Part shown: piece after piece, positions 24,110-33,251 of the stretch
Numbering within the stretch: position 1 is the first letter of the stretch
Layout of the letters: each line of letters starts with the position of its first letter
DNA from: JANXQZ01 sp038225555
GTDB lineage: Bacteria > Acidobacteriota > Terriglobia > Bryobacterales > Bryobacteraceae
Length of the DNA: 64,000 bases
Direction: 5' to 3'
NCBI GenBank assembly: GCA_038225555.1
Contig: JBBRRB010000012.1
Location: 1-64,000 of the forward strand
The notes under the pieces: model-generated
The model's database searches: none
What the model was told of the DNA's origin: nothing
The model's input: the letters and a program-made list of their open reading frames with translations, nothing else
Program-made: the position numbers and the translations under genes

Positions 24110-26110
24110 CTACCAGACACGACAAGCGGGTTCCCGCACCATCGGTTGCCCTTCTTTGCACGCGAAGGCCTCTCTAAATTCGGGCATGTTGGAGAGCACG
24201 CCGTTCACCCGGAAACGCCCCGGCGAGTGCGGATTTGTTTGAGCCATGAGACGCTCCATCTCCTCGCGGGTATTCTCGCACCAGATCTGTCCCCAACCAA
24301 GAAACAGCCTTTGCCGAGGCGTGAAGCCGTCGATGGTTTTCGGGTCCTTGCCCTTCATGCTATCCATCAGCGCCATGAACGCCAGGCGCAAGCCGCCGTT
24401 GTCGGCTGTGTTCTCGCCTAAGGTAAGCTTGCCGTTCAGATTTACTCCCGCGACGGGACTGAAATTCCCATACTCCTTTACGAAACAGTCGGCTCGCGCC
24501 TCGAACTCTTTCGCGTCTTCCGGGGTCCACCAATCGCGCAGGTTGCCCGTCGGGTCGAACTGGCGGCCTTCATCGTCGAAGCCGTGCGTCAATTCGTGTC
24601 CCACCACGGCTCCGATGGCCCCGTAATTCACCGCATCGTCCAGCTTGTTGTCATAGAAGGGAGGCTGCAAAATGCCGGCCGGGAAGTTGATATTGTTCTC
24701 CACGGGATTGTAGTATGCATTGACCGTGGGCGGGGTCATCCCCCATTCTTTCGTATCCACAGGTTTTCCGATTTTGTGTATGTGGCGACGCACTTCCGCT
24801 TCGGTTGCCCTCTGGTCATTGCCAAGCAGATCGTCACGCTGGATGGAAACGCTGGAGTAGTCGCGCCACTTGTCCGGGTACCCGATCTTGTTGGCAATCG
24901 CCTCTAGCTTAATCAACGCTTCTTTCTTCGTAACGGGAGTCATCCAGGTAAGCCTATCCACATCCAGCCGAAGCGCGCTTTCGATTTCCCGCACCATCTT
25001 GAGCGTGCGCTCCTTGCCTTCAGCGCCAAACGTGGCGTCGACATATTTCTGCCCCAACGCCTCACCGAGATCGTTGTCGACGTACTCCACGCAACGCTTC
25101 CAGCGGGGCCGCAGCTCTTTTGAGCCGGTCAGAATTTGACCGTAGAAAGCAAAGTTTTCGTTCACGAATCCGGCAGGCAAAAGGGGTGCCTGGTTGCTCA
25201 CGAAGTGCCAGCGCATGTAGGTCTTCAAGTCCTCGAGGCTGCGTTGCACGAATGTCGATTCCAGTTGGCGGAAGAAGGTCGGCGACTCGACGTTTAAACT
25301 CTCGATTCCTGGCGTGCCCATTCCGGCGAAGTACTTCGGCCAGTCCATGAAGGGGGCAATCGAGAAGAGCTCATGCTCGCTCATTTTGTGATAGATTTTT
25401 TGCGGGTCTCGGCGCGAAACGGTGTCCAATGAGCCCTTTGCAAGATCGGTTTCGATGGCCATTACCGCGTCAGCATTCGCAACTGCTTTCTCTGTCGTCT
25501 CACCGAGTAACTGAAACATCTTCTGAATATGCGTCACATATTGTTTCCGGAGCGTGACCGATTTCTCATCGGCTTTCAAGTAGTAATCGCGATCCGGCAA
25601 CCCGAGGCCGCCCTGCGACGCCTGGGCGATATTCATCTTCGAGTTTTTAAAATCCGCACCAGAATCGAAGTTGAAAAATGCGTTTACGTTAAGACGATGT
25701 AGACGAATGATTTCGTCCCGCAGGCCAGCTTTGGCCGATATGGATGCGATCCGATCCAGTTCGGGCTTGATCGGGCCGATACCTCTGCGGTTGATCGTTT
25801 GCTCGTCCATGCAGGATGCATAGAAATCGCCGATCTTTTGATCGATCGGGCTGCGCTGCGGAGTTTCGGCTGACGCCTTCTCGAGAATTCCGCGCAGAAT
25901 CACGCGGTTCCTTTCTTCCAACTCGTCGAAGCGGCCCCAGCGCGCCTGATCGGCTGGAACGGGATTTTTCGCGAGCCATGTTCCACAGGCGTATTGATAA
26001 AAGTTGACGCATGGGTCGGCTGTCTTGTCTACATTGGCGGGGCTGAAGCCTTGTCCGGCGAGGGAATTGCAGAGGATAGTAAATGTGGCGAGAAGAGCGA
26101 ATTGGTTCAC
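24110..26110 (-). CDS. pepO: M13-family (neprilysin/PepO-type) zinc metallopeptidase
   Basis: This 666-residue exported peptidase has a signal peptide (MNQFALLATFTILCNSLAGQ) and the M13 N-terminal signature (PCVNFYQYACGTWL). NAYYNPVENNINFPAGILQPP comes before zinc motif HELTH (about 504-508), with a downstream Glu in GENTADNGGL supplying the third ligand. It ends PACRVW like other members. These enzymes cut oligopeptides in the periplasm. Length matches the family (650-690). It converges with the preceding gene with a 13-bp gap. Confidence 0.93.
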   Translation of the reverse strand: MNQFALLATFTILCNSLAGQGFSPANVDKTADPCVNFYQYACGTWLAKNPVPADQARWGRFDELEERNRVILRGILEKASAETPQRSPIDQKIGDFYASCMDEQTINRRGIGPIKPELDRIASISAKAGLRDEIIRLHRLNVNAFFNFDSGADFKNSKMNIAQASQGGLGLPDRDYYLKADEKSVTLRKQYVTHIQKMFQLLGETTEKAVANADAVMAIETDLAKGSLDTVSRRDPQKIYHKMSEHELFSIAPFMDWPKYFAGMGTPGIESLNVESPTFFRQLESTFVQRSLEDLKTYMRWHFVSNQAPLLPAGFVNENFAFYGQILTGSKELRPRWKRCVEYVDNDLGEALGQKYVDATFGAEGKERTLKMVREIESALRLDVDRLTWMTPVTKKEALIKLEAIANKIGYPDKWRDYSSVSIQRDDLLGNDQRATEAEVRRHIHKIGKPVDTKEWGMTPPTVNAYYNPVENNINFPAGILQPPFYDNKLDDAVNYGAIGAVVGHELTHGFDDEGRQFDPTGNLRDWWTPEDAKEFEARADCFVKEYGNFSPVAGVNLNGKLTLGENTADNGGLRLAFMALMDSMKGKDPKTIDGFTPRQRLFLGWGQIWCENTREEMERLMAQTNPHSPGRFRVNGVLSNMPEFREAFACKEGQPMVREPACRVW

Positions 26111-26144
26111 TCTTCCATCTTAATTCCGGTTAGGCGATGATGGC

Positions 26145-27098
26145 CTAATCGGGCTTTTCGGACAGGAGCCGTGATACTATCCGCTCTGCGTCGTTGACGG
26201 AACCGGCGTCGAATAGGGCGTCCTCGGCGGCGCGAAGCGCTTCGAGACTAGCCACCGAACTCAGAGCAGCGGGAATCTGATACGTCGGGAAGCGTCGCGC
26301 CAGAAGACGGCGGAGAGTGTCGTCGGCTTCCGTTAGTCGACCCTTTTCGAGACCCTTTTCGAGACCCTTTTCGAGCCCCTCTTCCAGACCTTCTTCCCGC
26401 CCTTCTTCCCGCCCTTCTCGCCGTTCCCGTTTTCCCATCGGCGAGAAAGGGTACAGCTCTCTAACCAATTTCTCCATGATCGCGGCATTCATTTGGGATT
26501 CCTCAAGGAGACGCTCGACTCCGCTTTCATCATACCGTATCTTGACGAAAGTCCAGAACCAACTTCGTGCGTCCTCCGTCCCTTTCTGGAACACTCTCCT
26601 GGCACCTTCTAGCATCTGCTGGCGACTTGTCCGCACCAGCGGAAGCACTGACAGCAGGTTCGGTTTCTCCCATGCAAGCACACTCTCAGCGTCGATCTCC
26701 CACATCTTGACCGTTTGGAAGTTGATCGACATCAGCCCGGGCACTTCAAGCGCAGGCAATTCCGCATAGCTTTTGGGGAAATCGTCCGGGTATACAACCG
26801 CCAGGGTGCATTCCACCGGCAAATTTTTTTCCAAGTACACCATCAACCCGTAGTCCAGGATCTGTTTCCGTGCGCTGTTGGAATACTGAGCCTTGAATTC
26901 AAAAATGTCGACGTGCTTACGACCGTGAGACTCTACGAGGAAGCCGCAGTCCAGGATAATCTTCTTGGATGCCAGCTCTTGGACGATGGGGACGATGACC
27001 GCGTCGTGTGGCGGAGGTGGCCTTTGCAGCAATTGATACAAGGCGCGGGGATCGTCCGAAGCGATTGATTTCAGATACCCGTCATACTGCTGAGGCAT
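26145..27098 (-). CDS. Rpn-like (PD-(D/E)XK) nuclease family protein
   Basis: The 317-residue protein from ATG 27098 (MPQQYDGYLKS) carries a nuclease-like core with VDIFEFKAQYS, where Asp, Glu and Lys suit a PD-(D/E)XK site, then a helical region, a Glu/Gly/Lys repeat linker (about 235-265) and a helical C-terminal end. This matches the Rpn/transposase-like nuclease families that are common and multicopy in bacteria with large genomes. The frame is open back to 27179, but that would overlap the divergent gene at 27152. The linker is encoded by 12-bp tandem repeats. Role could be DNA recombination or element-related. Confidence 0.65.
   Translation of the reverse strand: MPQQYDGYLKSIASDDPRALYQLLQRPPPPHDAVIVPIVQELASKKIILDCGFLVESHGRKHVDIFEFKAQYSNSARKQILDYGLMVYLEKNLPVECTLAVVYPDDFPKSYAELPALEVPGLMSINFQTVKMWEIDAESVLAWEKPNLLSVLPLVRTSRQQMLEGARRVFQKGTEDARSWFWTFVKIRYDESGVERLLEESQMNAAIMEKLVRELYPFSPMGKRERREGREEGREEGLEEGLEKGLEKGLEKGRLTEADDTLRRLLARRFPTYQIPAALSSVASLEALRAAEDALFDAGSVNDAERIVSRLLSEKPD
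26341..26424 (-). repeat. Seven 12-bp tandem units in the Rpn-like gene
   Basis: Seven consecutive 12-bp units, the first three almost identical (CCCTTTTCGAGA) and the later ones drifting, encode a Gly-x-Glu-x repeat of the EGLEKGLEKG type on the minus strand. Units of 12 bp change linker length by four residues without breaking the frame. Similar repeat linkers are common in this nuclease family. Confidence 0.8.
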
Positions 27099-27151
27099 GC
27101 GAAACCGGAGAATAGCATACCCTGCTCCTGCAACCGCGCCATAATTCATGC

Positions 27152-27532
27152 ATGCGGTCCAAAATATGTGCTGGCGCAATATTGATGTTTTGCACGGTCA
27201 TAACCTGGAGCCAGACTAGCTCTCGGACCCGGCGGGCCAATCCAAGAACCTCAGGGCCGACCGCGACCTACCAGGGCCTGGCTGGAACGTTTCACGGAAC
27301 GCTGAAGCAGCTCAACAGCAAGGAGATCGTAATTCAGACCACCGATGACCAGGCGGTGGTGATTCGACGATCGAGAAAGACTAAATTCCTGCGCGATGAC
27401 AAGCAAATTAAGGCCACCGACATTCCAATGGAAAGCACCGTTTCGATTGACGCCGCTGAGGACATCGACCTAAAGCCGACGGCAATCACAGTCACAGTCG
27501 AGAAGCCGTCCAAGCAGCCAGCTAGCCAATGA
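27152..27532 (+). CDS. Small secreted protein of unknown function
   Basis: This 126-residue protein has a signal peptide (MRSKICAGAILMFCTVITWSQ), a Ser/Thr/Arg-rich stretch, and a small beta-rich domain (TFHGTLKQLNSKEIVIQTTDD, ESTVSIDAAEDIDLKPTAITV). The latter resembles OB-fold or DUF5666-like secreted domains but cannot be assigned firmly. It is divergent from the Rpn-like gene and precedes another exported protein by 130 bp. Confidence 0.65.
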   Translation: MRSKICAGAILMFCTVITWSQTSSRTRRANPRTSGPTATYQGLAGTFHGTLKQLNSKEIVIQTTDDQAVVIRRSRKTKFLRDDKQIKATDIPMESTVSIDAAEDIDLKPTAITVTVEKPSKQPASQ

Positions 27533-27662
27533 TCGCGGTGGTCCAAGCCAACCACGCTGGCTGAAATCGGCCAACATTCTCTCTGCAATTTGAAGAACAG
27601 GCGGATTTTAGATTTGGCGTTGGAATTGCTCCCACCACGAACGTGAAAGGATGGCTAGATAC

Positions 27663-28637
27663 ATGAGAAGCATCAGTCCGAAGTGGGTTTTCAGCTTGGG
27701 TGTCGCTGTGGCATTGAGCAGCGGTCTGGCGAGCTACGGGCAAGATAATCCGGCTCCGAATACTCCGTCGTCAGGAGGGTGGCGCAGGTTCGGAGATTCA
27801 AATCGAGGCAGTACCAATCCTAATCCGGCAGACGCGAACGTCGAGCAGGAACCAGGCGGGCCAGGCAGTCAAAGGGGACCAGGCTATGCGCCCGCTCCGA
27901 TTCCGCCTACGCTGACACTTCCGGTCGGGTCATGGATCACGGTTCGCGTCGATCAGCCGCTATCGAGCGATCACAATCAAGCAGGTGATTCGTTTAGCGC
28001 GACGCTGGTTCAGCCGCTCGTGGCCGATGGACGCGTGATCGCACATCCGGGACAGAGAGTGCAGGGCCGCGTTGTCGAAACGCAAAAAGCAGGCCGAGCC
28101 AAGGGAACGTCTCGATTAGGGATCGAGCTGACAGAGCTCGCGCTTGTCAATGGCGTGCAGGTCCCGTTGAAAACGCAGCTTGTCGAACGAAGAGGCGATA
28201 CGTCAGTGGGCCGTGACGTCGGCGCTGTCGGTGTCACCGCAGGCGCTGGAGCGGCGATTGGGGCAGCTGCAGCCGGCGGGTTTGGAGCTGGGCTGGGCGC
28301 ACTTGCTGGCGCAGGAGCGGCTACTATCGGCGTGTTAACTACGCGCGGCAAAGCCACCGTCGTCTACCCGGAAACTCAGCTTACGTTCCGTCTGGAGCAG
28401 CCAATTACGATCTCAACCGAGAGGTCTGAACAGGCTTTTGAAACCGTGCGAGGTCAGGATTACGAGCGGGCTCCCTCCCTTCGTCAACGCCCGATGGGGC
28501 GTCCAGGGCCGGGTTATTATCCCGGCTACTACCCGCCTCCCGCCTACTACGGTGCTTATCCGTATTTTGGATCGAGCTTGTATTGGTCTTCAGGTCCCCG
28601 CTTTTATTACGGTCGAGGATACAGAGGCCGCTGGTAG
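27663..28637 (+). CDS. Exported glycine-rich protein with glycine-zipper segment
   Basis: This protein of about 324 residues starts at ATG 27663, with an AGGA ribosome site at suitable distance; an in-frame ATG at 27651 is too close to the same site. A signal peptide (about 1-27) is followed by a Pro/Gly/Asn-rich linker and a beta domain (SWITVRVDQPLSSDHNQAGDSFSATLVQP), as in conjugal TrbI-like or YMGG-type envelope proteins. A glycine-zipper hydrophobic stretch (about 180-225, GAVGVTAGAGAAIGAAAAGG) and a Tyr/Pro/Gly-rich tail complete it. It is probably envelope associated; function unknown. Confidence 0.7.
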   Translation: MRSISPKWVFSLGVAVALSSGLASYGQDNPAPNTPSSGGWRRFGDSNRGSTNPNPADANVEQEPGGPGSQRGPGYAPAPIPPTLTLPVGSWITVRVDQPLSSDHNQAGDSFSATLVQPLVADGRVIAHPGQRVQGRVVETQKAGRAKGTSRLGIELTELALVNGVQVPLKTQLVERRGDTSVGRDVGAVGVTAGAGAAIGAAAAGGFGAGLGALAGAGAATIGVLTTRGKATVVYPETQLTFRLEQPITISTERSEQAFETVRGQDYERAPSLRQRPMGRPGPGYYPGYYPPPAYYGAYPYFGSSLYWSSGPRFYYGRGYRGRW

Positions 28638-28699
28638 CGGCGAGGCGTCGACTGGTAAACTGAATTGTCGTTAACTCCGGCAAGGCGGTCTTACCAATC

Positions 28700-29902
28700 A
28701 TGAATTCCAGGCGAAATTTCATCGGGACCATGGCGTCCGGCATCGCGACCACGCTTGCGTCCCCCAGGGGAGTGCTGGGGGCGAACGACCGCATTCGCGT
28801 TGGCATTATCGGGATCGGCGATCGCGGCACGGAGATCAGCCACCAAGCCCTTCAGTGCGAAAACGTCGATTTTGTGGCCTTTTCCGACGTTTACACGAAA
28901 CGGCTGGAGAATGCCAAGCGCCTGGTTCCCAATGCAGCAACCTACCTCGACCATCGCCGCCTTCTGGACGACAAATCCATTGACGCCGTCCTGATCGCCA
29001 CACCGCAGCATCTGCACTGTGAACATTTCGTCAATTCGCTGAATGCTGGCAAGCACGTGTACCAGGAGAAGACGATGGCGTTCACGGTTGATCATGCCAA
29101 GCGCATGCGGATCGCCTACAAAAACGCTGGCAAGCGAACAGTGCAAATCGGCCATCAATCCTGCTCTTCAGGACAGGTTCCCGACGCCATGGGTTTCCTC
29201 GCCGACAACAAGCTGGGCCAGATCACGGCGGTGCACATGCACATGTACCGCAACACGCCACACGGCAAGCCGCAATGGTCAAGGCCGGTATATCCGGACA
29301 TGACTCCGGAAAATATCCTCTGGGATTCATTTCAGGGCGACGCGCAGAAGCATGCGTTCGATCCGAATCGATATATCAACTGGCGCTTCTTCTGGGATTA
29401 CTCGGGCGGCAACGTTTACGAAAACATGTGCCATCAGCTCTCGTTCTGGTACAAGTGCCTGAACCTGCAGATTCCAAAAGCCATCAGCATGACCGGAGGC
29501 GTTTATCTCTGGAAAGACGGACGTGAAGTGCCGGACACCATGAACGTCTCGATTGAACAGCCGGAAGAGATGCTAGTGAGTTGGGATTCGGGCTTTGGCA
29601 ACAGCCAACTGGGAGTCAGCGAGGATGTGCTCGGAACCGACGGCACCATTTCGAAAGGTCAGCAGATTCGCTACACGCCGCAAAAGGTGAATCAGCCCAC
29701 CGGCATGGAACTCGTGGGCGCCACCGGAACGTCACCCAAGGCCCACATGCAAAACTTCTTCGACTGCATCCGGTCTGGACAGGAAACCAACTGTCCGTTC
29801 GATCTCGGTTTCCGCGTTTCCGTAGCCTGTAGAATGGCCGTAGAAAGTTATCGTCGGGGGCGCAGCGTTCGCTGGGACGCGCACAAGGAAGACATCGTCT
29901 AG
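28700..29902 (+). CDS. Gfo/Idh/MocA-family oxidoreductase, Tat-exported
   Basis: This 400-residue protein opens with a twin-arginine signal (SRRNFIG, residues 3-9). A Rossmann NAD(P)-binding motif (RVGIIGIGDRG) and the Gfo/Idh/MocA active-site region (VYQEKTMAFTVDHAKRM, the Lys of EK) follow, then a C-terminal alpha/beta domain. Family members oxidise or reduce sugars and inositols. Tat export with bound cofactor is typical for Acidobacteria and Planctomycetes versions. The substrate is unknown. It lies 12 bp upstream of the acyl-CoA dehydrogenase gene, but relation in function is not obvious. Confidence 0.87.
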   Translation: MNSRRNFIGTMASGIATTLASPRGVLGANDRIRVGIIGIGDRGTEISHQALQCENVDFVAFSDVYTKRLENAKRLVPNAATYLDHRRLLDDKSIDAVLIATPQHLHCEHFVNSLNAGKHVYQEKTMAFTVDHAKRMRIAYKNAGKRTVQIGHQSCSSGQVPDAMGFLADNKLGQITAVHMHMYRNTPHGKPQWSRPVYPDMTPENILWDSFQGDAQKHAFDPNRYINWRFFWDYSGGNVYENMCHQLSFWYKCLNLQIPKAISMTGGVYLWKDGREVPDTMNVSIEQPEEMLVSWDSGFGNSQLGVSEDVLGTDGTISKGQQIRYTPQKVNQPTGMELVGATGTSPKAHMQNFFDCIRSGQETNCPFDLGFRVSVACRMAVESYRRGRSVRWDAHKEDIV

Positions 29903-29914
29903 CGTCGCACGGAA

Positions 29915-31057
29915 ATGGAATTCGCATACACGGCGGAGCAGATCCAGCTTCGCAAAACTGTTCGGGAGTTTGCCGAAGCCGAGATCGCGCCGCACGTCCT
30001 GGAGTGGGATGAAAACCAGATCTTTCCGCTCGATGTAATCAAGAAGGCTGGCACGCTCGGCCTGCTCGGTTCGATTTTCCCGGAGGATCTAGGCGGATCG
30101 GGCCTGGGCTACATCGACTACGCGATTATCATCGAAGAGCTTTCTCGTGTGGATCCTTCCGTTGGGTTGATTGTAGCCGCGCACACTTCGCTGTGTACGA
30201 ATCATATCTTCCTGGCCGGCAACGACGAGCAGCGCCGCAAGTACATTCCGAAACTTGCGACTGGAGAATGGATCGGCTGCTGGTCGCTCACCGAGGCGGA
30301 AGCTGGTTCGGATGCTGGCGGCACGCGCTCAAAAGCTGTGAAGGACAGCGATGCCTGGGTGCTGAACGGCGGTAAGACGTTCACCACCAACGCCCACTTT
30401 GCGGACGTGTGCGTCGCTATGGCCGTCACGGATCGCGCCGCGGCGAACCATGGAGTCTCAGCGTTCATTCTTGAGAAGGGGATACCAGGCTTCCAGGTCG
30501 GGAAGAAGGAAAACAAGCTTGGAATGCGGGCGAGTGCGACCGGGGAAGTCCTCTTTAGCGATTGCCGCCTGCCCGATTCTCAGTTGCTTGGCAAGCCAGG
30601 CGAGGGGTTCGTCGATAGCCTGCGAATTCTCGATGGAGGCCGCATCTCGATCGCGGCTCTTTCCGTGGGGCTCGCGCAGGGAGCGTTTGATGCGGCTTTG
30701 AAATATTCCCGGCATCGCAAGCAGTTTGGCCGATTTATCTCCGAATTTCAGGCAATTCAGCACAAACTGTCCGACATGGCAACTTCCATCGAGGCAGCCC
30801 GGCTGCTTACCTATCAGGCAGGCTGGATGAAAGACCAGGGTAGGCGGGTGACCAAGGAATCATCCATGGCAAAGCTATTCGCGTCAGAAATGGCGGTCCG
30901 CGTGGCCGACGAGGCGGTTCAGATTCACGGCGGCTATGGCTTTATCAAGGATTATCCCGTCGAGAAGTTCTATCGCGACGTCAAGCTCTGCACCATTGGC
31001 GAGGGCACTAGCGAAATTCAGCGGCTCGTAATCGCGCGGCAGCTCTTGAAATCGTGA
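29915..31057 (+). CDS. Acyl-CoA dehydrogenase (short-chain/branched type)
   Basis: This 380-residue FAD enzyme performs alpha,beta-dehydrogenation of acyl-CoA. Visible signatures are WSLTEAEAGSDAGG, NGGKTFTTNA, QFGRFISEFQAIQHKLSDMA, QIHGGYGFIKDYPVEKFYRD and catalytic Glu in GEGTSEIQR. Length and motifs match short-chain or isovaleryl/butyryl-type enzymes. Its stop overlaps the start of the MeaB-epimerase gene (GTGA), which links it to propionyl/methylmalonyl-CoA metabolism, for example from branched-chain amino acid or odd-chain fat breakdown. Confidence 0.92.
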   Translation: MEFAYTAEQIQLRKTVREFAEAEIAPHVLEWDENQIFPLDVIKKAGTLGLLGSIFPEDLGGSGLGYIDYAIIIEELSRVDPSVGLIVAAHTSLCTNHIFLAGNDEQRRKYIPKLATGEWIGCWSLTEAEAGSDAGGTRSKAVKDSDAWVLNGGKTFTTNAHFADVCVAMAVTDRAAANHGVSAFILEKGIPGFQVGKKENKLGMRASATGEVLFSDCRLPDSQLLGKPGEGFVDSLRILDGGRISIAALSVGLAQGAFDAALKYSRHRKQFGRFISEFQAIQHKLSDMATSIEAARLLTYQAGWMKDQGRRVTKESSMAKLFASEMAVRVADEAVQIHGGYGFIKDYPVEKFYRDVKLCTIGEGTSEIQRLVIARQLLKS

Positions 31058-32394
31058 CTTCGATTCGGGAATGGGCCGACCAGATTCGCGGTGGGAACCT
31101 GCGTGCTCTGGCGCGTGCCGCTACTACGATTGAAAATCGACAAGCCCGGGCCGACGAGCTTCTGAAGGAACTCTTTCCGTATAGCGGGAAAGCAGCGATT
31201 ATCGGAATCACGGGTGCCCCCGGTGCGGGTAAGAGCACTCTTGTCGATCAACTCGCAGCGCGGTTCCGGGGGGAAGGTAAGCTGATCGGCATTATCGCTG
31301 TGGATCCCACGAGTCCGTATACGGGCGGCGCGGTATTAGGCGATCGCATCCGAATGCAGAGCCATCATGCCGACCCGGGCGTTTTCATTCGTTCGATGGC
31401 GACCCGCGGCTGGTTGGGAGGCGTTGCTCGCGCGACGAGTGATCTGGCGCTTCTTCTGGATGCGGCCGGTCGCGATGCGGTGCTGATCGAGACCGTAGGG
31501 GTGGGGCAGGACGAGGTGGAGATCGCTCGTTTGGCCGATGTGACCGTTGTGGTTCTGGTGCCCAACATGGGAGACGATGTGCAGGCGATCAAAGCCGGTA
31601 TCATGGAAATCGCCGACGTTTTTGTAATCAATAAATCGGATCAACCCGGCGCGGATCGACTGGAGCGGGAGATCAAGGGAATGCAAAGCCTTTCGACCCG
31701 CAAGGATGGCTGGACGCCTCCGATCGTTTGGACCGTGGCGAGTGAGAACGAGGGAATTGATAAGTTGCTGGTGGCGATTCGATCTTATCAGGACAGGGGC
31801 CGCAGGGAAGACTGGGCGGTGGAGAACTGGAAATTACGGCTTAGGGAGATGCTGGGGGAGCGATTGCTGGAGAGCTTTGAGGACGGTGAGTTCGACGATG
31901 CGGCGCACCAGGTGGCTGCGCGATCGGTGGATCCTTATACCGTTGTGGAGAACTGGGTGGGCGGTAGGCCGGCTGAAAGCCGGCTGCAGGCAGGATTGCC
32001 TGCCCCACAGATCGATCATCTGGGCATTGCGGTTCGCTCGATCGAGCACGCCTTAGCTTTTTACACGCAGCAGCTTGGCTTCGAAGTTTCGCTTCGAGAG
32101 ACGGTTGAGACTGAAAGAGTGCATGTAGCCATGCTGCCCGCTGGCGGTCCTCGCATCGAGCTGCTAGAAGCCTCCGCTCCTGATTCCACCATCGCTAAAT
32201 TTATTGAGAAACGAGGGGAAGGGTTGCACCACGTTGCCGTCAAGGTTGCCAACCTGACGGAAGCGGTAGCGCGGCTGCGGGCTTCAGGAGCCCGGTTGCT
32301 CAACGAGCCCCAAATAGGAGCGGGCGGCCATCGGTACGTGTTCGTCCATCCGGCATCGGCGGGGGGCGTTCTCTTCGAACTCATACAGGAATGA
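31054..32394 (+). CDS. MeaB-type G-protein chaperone fused to methylmalonyl-CoA epimerase
   Basis: Residues 1 to about 305 are a MeaB/ArgK-type GTPase that guards and loads the B12-dependent methylmalonyl-CoA mutase: P-loop GAPGAGKST, VDPTSPYTGGAVLGDR and NKSD are present. Residues about 320-446 are a VOC-fold methylmalonyl-CoA epimerase with metal ligands in QIDHLGIAV, RIELLE, LHHVAVKV and LFELIQE. The fusion would place two consecutive activities of the propionate route in one polypeptide. The linker (GGRPAESRLQAGLPAP) is encoded by two adjacent palindromes. The GTG start overlaps the acyl-CoA dehydrogenase stop and the stop overlaps the MTA phosphorylase ATG. Mutase genes are not in the window. 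Confidence 0.9.
   Translation: MTSIREWADQIRGGNLRALARAATTIENRQARADELLKELFPYSGKAAIIGITGAPGAGKSTLVDQLAARFRGEGKLIGIIAVDPTSPYTGGAVLGDRIRMQSHHADPGVFIRSMATRGWLGGVARATSDLALLLDAAGRDAVLIETVGVGQDEVEIARLADVTVVVLVPNMGDDVQAIKAGIMEIADVFVINKSDQPGADRLEREIKGMQSLSTRKDGWTPPIVWTVASENEGIDKLLVAIRSYQDRGRREDWAVENWKLRLREMLGERLLESFEDGEFDDAAHQVAARSVDPYTVVENWVGGRPAESRLQAGLPAPQIDHLGIAVRSIEHALAFYTQQLGFEVSLRETVETERVHVAMLPAGGPRIELLEASAPDSTIAKFIEKRGEGLHHVAVKVANLTEAVARLRASGARLLNEPQIGAGGHRYVFVHPASAGGVLFELIQE
31968..32004. repeat. Double palindrome inside the MeaB-epimerase linker
   Basis: Two hairpins stand in tandem: GCCGGCT/AGCCGGC with a GAA loop (31968-31984) and GGCAGG/CCTGCC with an ATTG loop (31989-32004). The pattern resembles REP-like palindromes that I associate with intergenic regions of Solibacter-type genomes. 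Here it lies in frame between two protein domains and encodes the linker. Confidence 0.65.
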
Positions 32395-33251
32395 AACCAA
32401 CCATCGGAATTATCGGGGGAAGCGGGCTGTATGCCATGCCCGGCTTCGAAGCCGAGGAAGAGCTTCGGATCGACACGCCTTGGGGCAGTCCATCCGATCC
32501 CTATATTGTGGGCAAGCTTGCGGGCCGGGAGGTCGCCTTTCTTGCCAGGCACGGCAAAGGGCATCGGATCTCGCCTTCGGAATTAAATTTCCGCGCGAAC
32601 ATCTATGGATTCAAATCGCTGGGGGTGGAACGGATCGTCTCGCTGAGCGCGGTGGGGTCTCTGAAGGAAGAGCACCAGCCGCTCGCGTTCGTAATCCCGG
32701 ACCAATTCTTCGATCGCACGCGCGGCCGCATCTCCACCTTCTTTGGCGAAGGCATAGTCGCGCATGTCAGCTTCGCCGATCCGGTTTGTCCGCAACTTTC
32801 GGAGGTGGTTGGGAAGGCTTGCGATCAAGCCGGGGTTGACTTCCATAAAGGGGGAACCTACCTCTGCATGGAGGGCCCTGCCTTCTCAACCAAGGCCGAA
32901 TCGAACGTTTACCGAAGCTGGGGCATGGACGTCATCGGCATGACCAATTTGCAGGAAGCAAAGCTGGCAAGAGAAGCCGAGATCTGCTACGTGACCGTGG
33001 CGATGGTGACCGATTACGACTGCTGGCATGAGGAACACGACGCCGTGACAGTGACCGATATCCTGGCGAACCTCAGCAAGAACGCTGAGAACGCTTGTAA
33101 AGTGGTAGCCGCAACGGTGGCCGCAATGCCAGCCGAACGCGTCTGCAAGTGCGGATCGGCGCTGCGTCATGCTCTGATCACAGATAGCAAGACCATCCCG
33201 GACGCAACGCGAAAAAAGCTGGAGCTGCTGGTTGCCAAGTACATCGGCTGA
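32391..33251 (+). CDS. mtnP: S-methyl-5'-thioadenosine phosphorylase
   Basis: This 286-residue cytosolic enzyme cleaves methylthioadenosine to adenine and methylthioribose-1-phosphate, returning sulphur toward methionine. Motifs are IGIIGGSGLY, FLARHGKGH (phosphate site), NFRANIYG, YLCMEGPAFSTKAES (substrate Met and Glu) and MTNLQEAKLAREA. The His/Phe-type details support MTA rather than purine nucleoside use, as in MtnP. The ATG overlaps the preceding stop. The stop lies 20 bp inside the next gene. Confidence 0.93.
   Translation: MKPTIGIIGGSGLYAMPGFEAEEELRIDTPWGSPSDPYIVGKLAGREVAFLARHGKGHRISPSELNFRANIYGFKSLGVERIVSLSAVGSLKEEHQPLAFVIPDQFFDRTRGRISTFFGEGIVAHVSFADPVCPQLSEVVGKACDQAGVDFHKGGTYLCMEGPAFSTKAESNVYRSWGMDVIGMTNLQEAKLAREAEICYVTVAMVTDYDCWHEEHDAVTVTDILANLSKNAENACKVVAATVAAMPAERVCKCGSALRHALITDSKTIPDATRKKLELLVAKYIG

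Noticed and set aside
26341..26424. Tandem 12-bp units considered as a CRISPR-like or promoter repeat array
   Set aside because: Units are contiguous without spacers and encode an in-frame linker.
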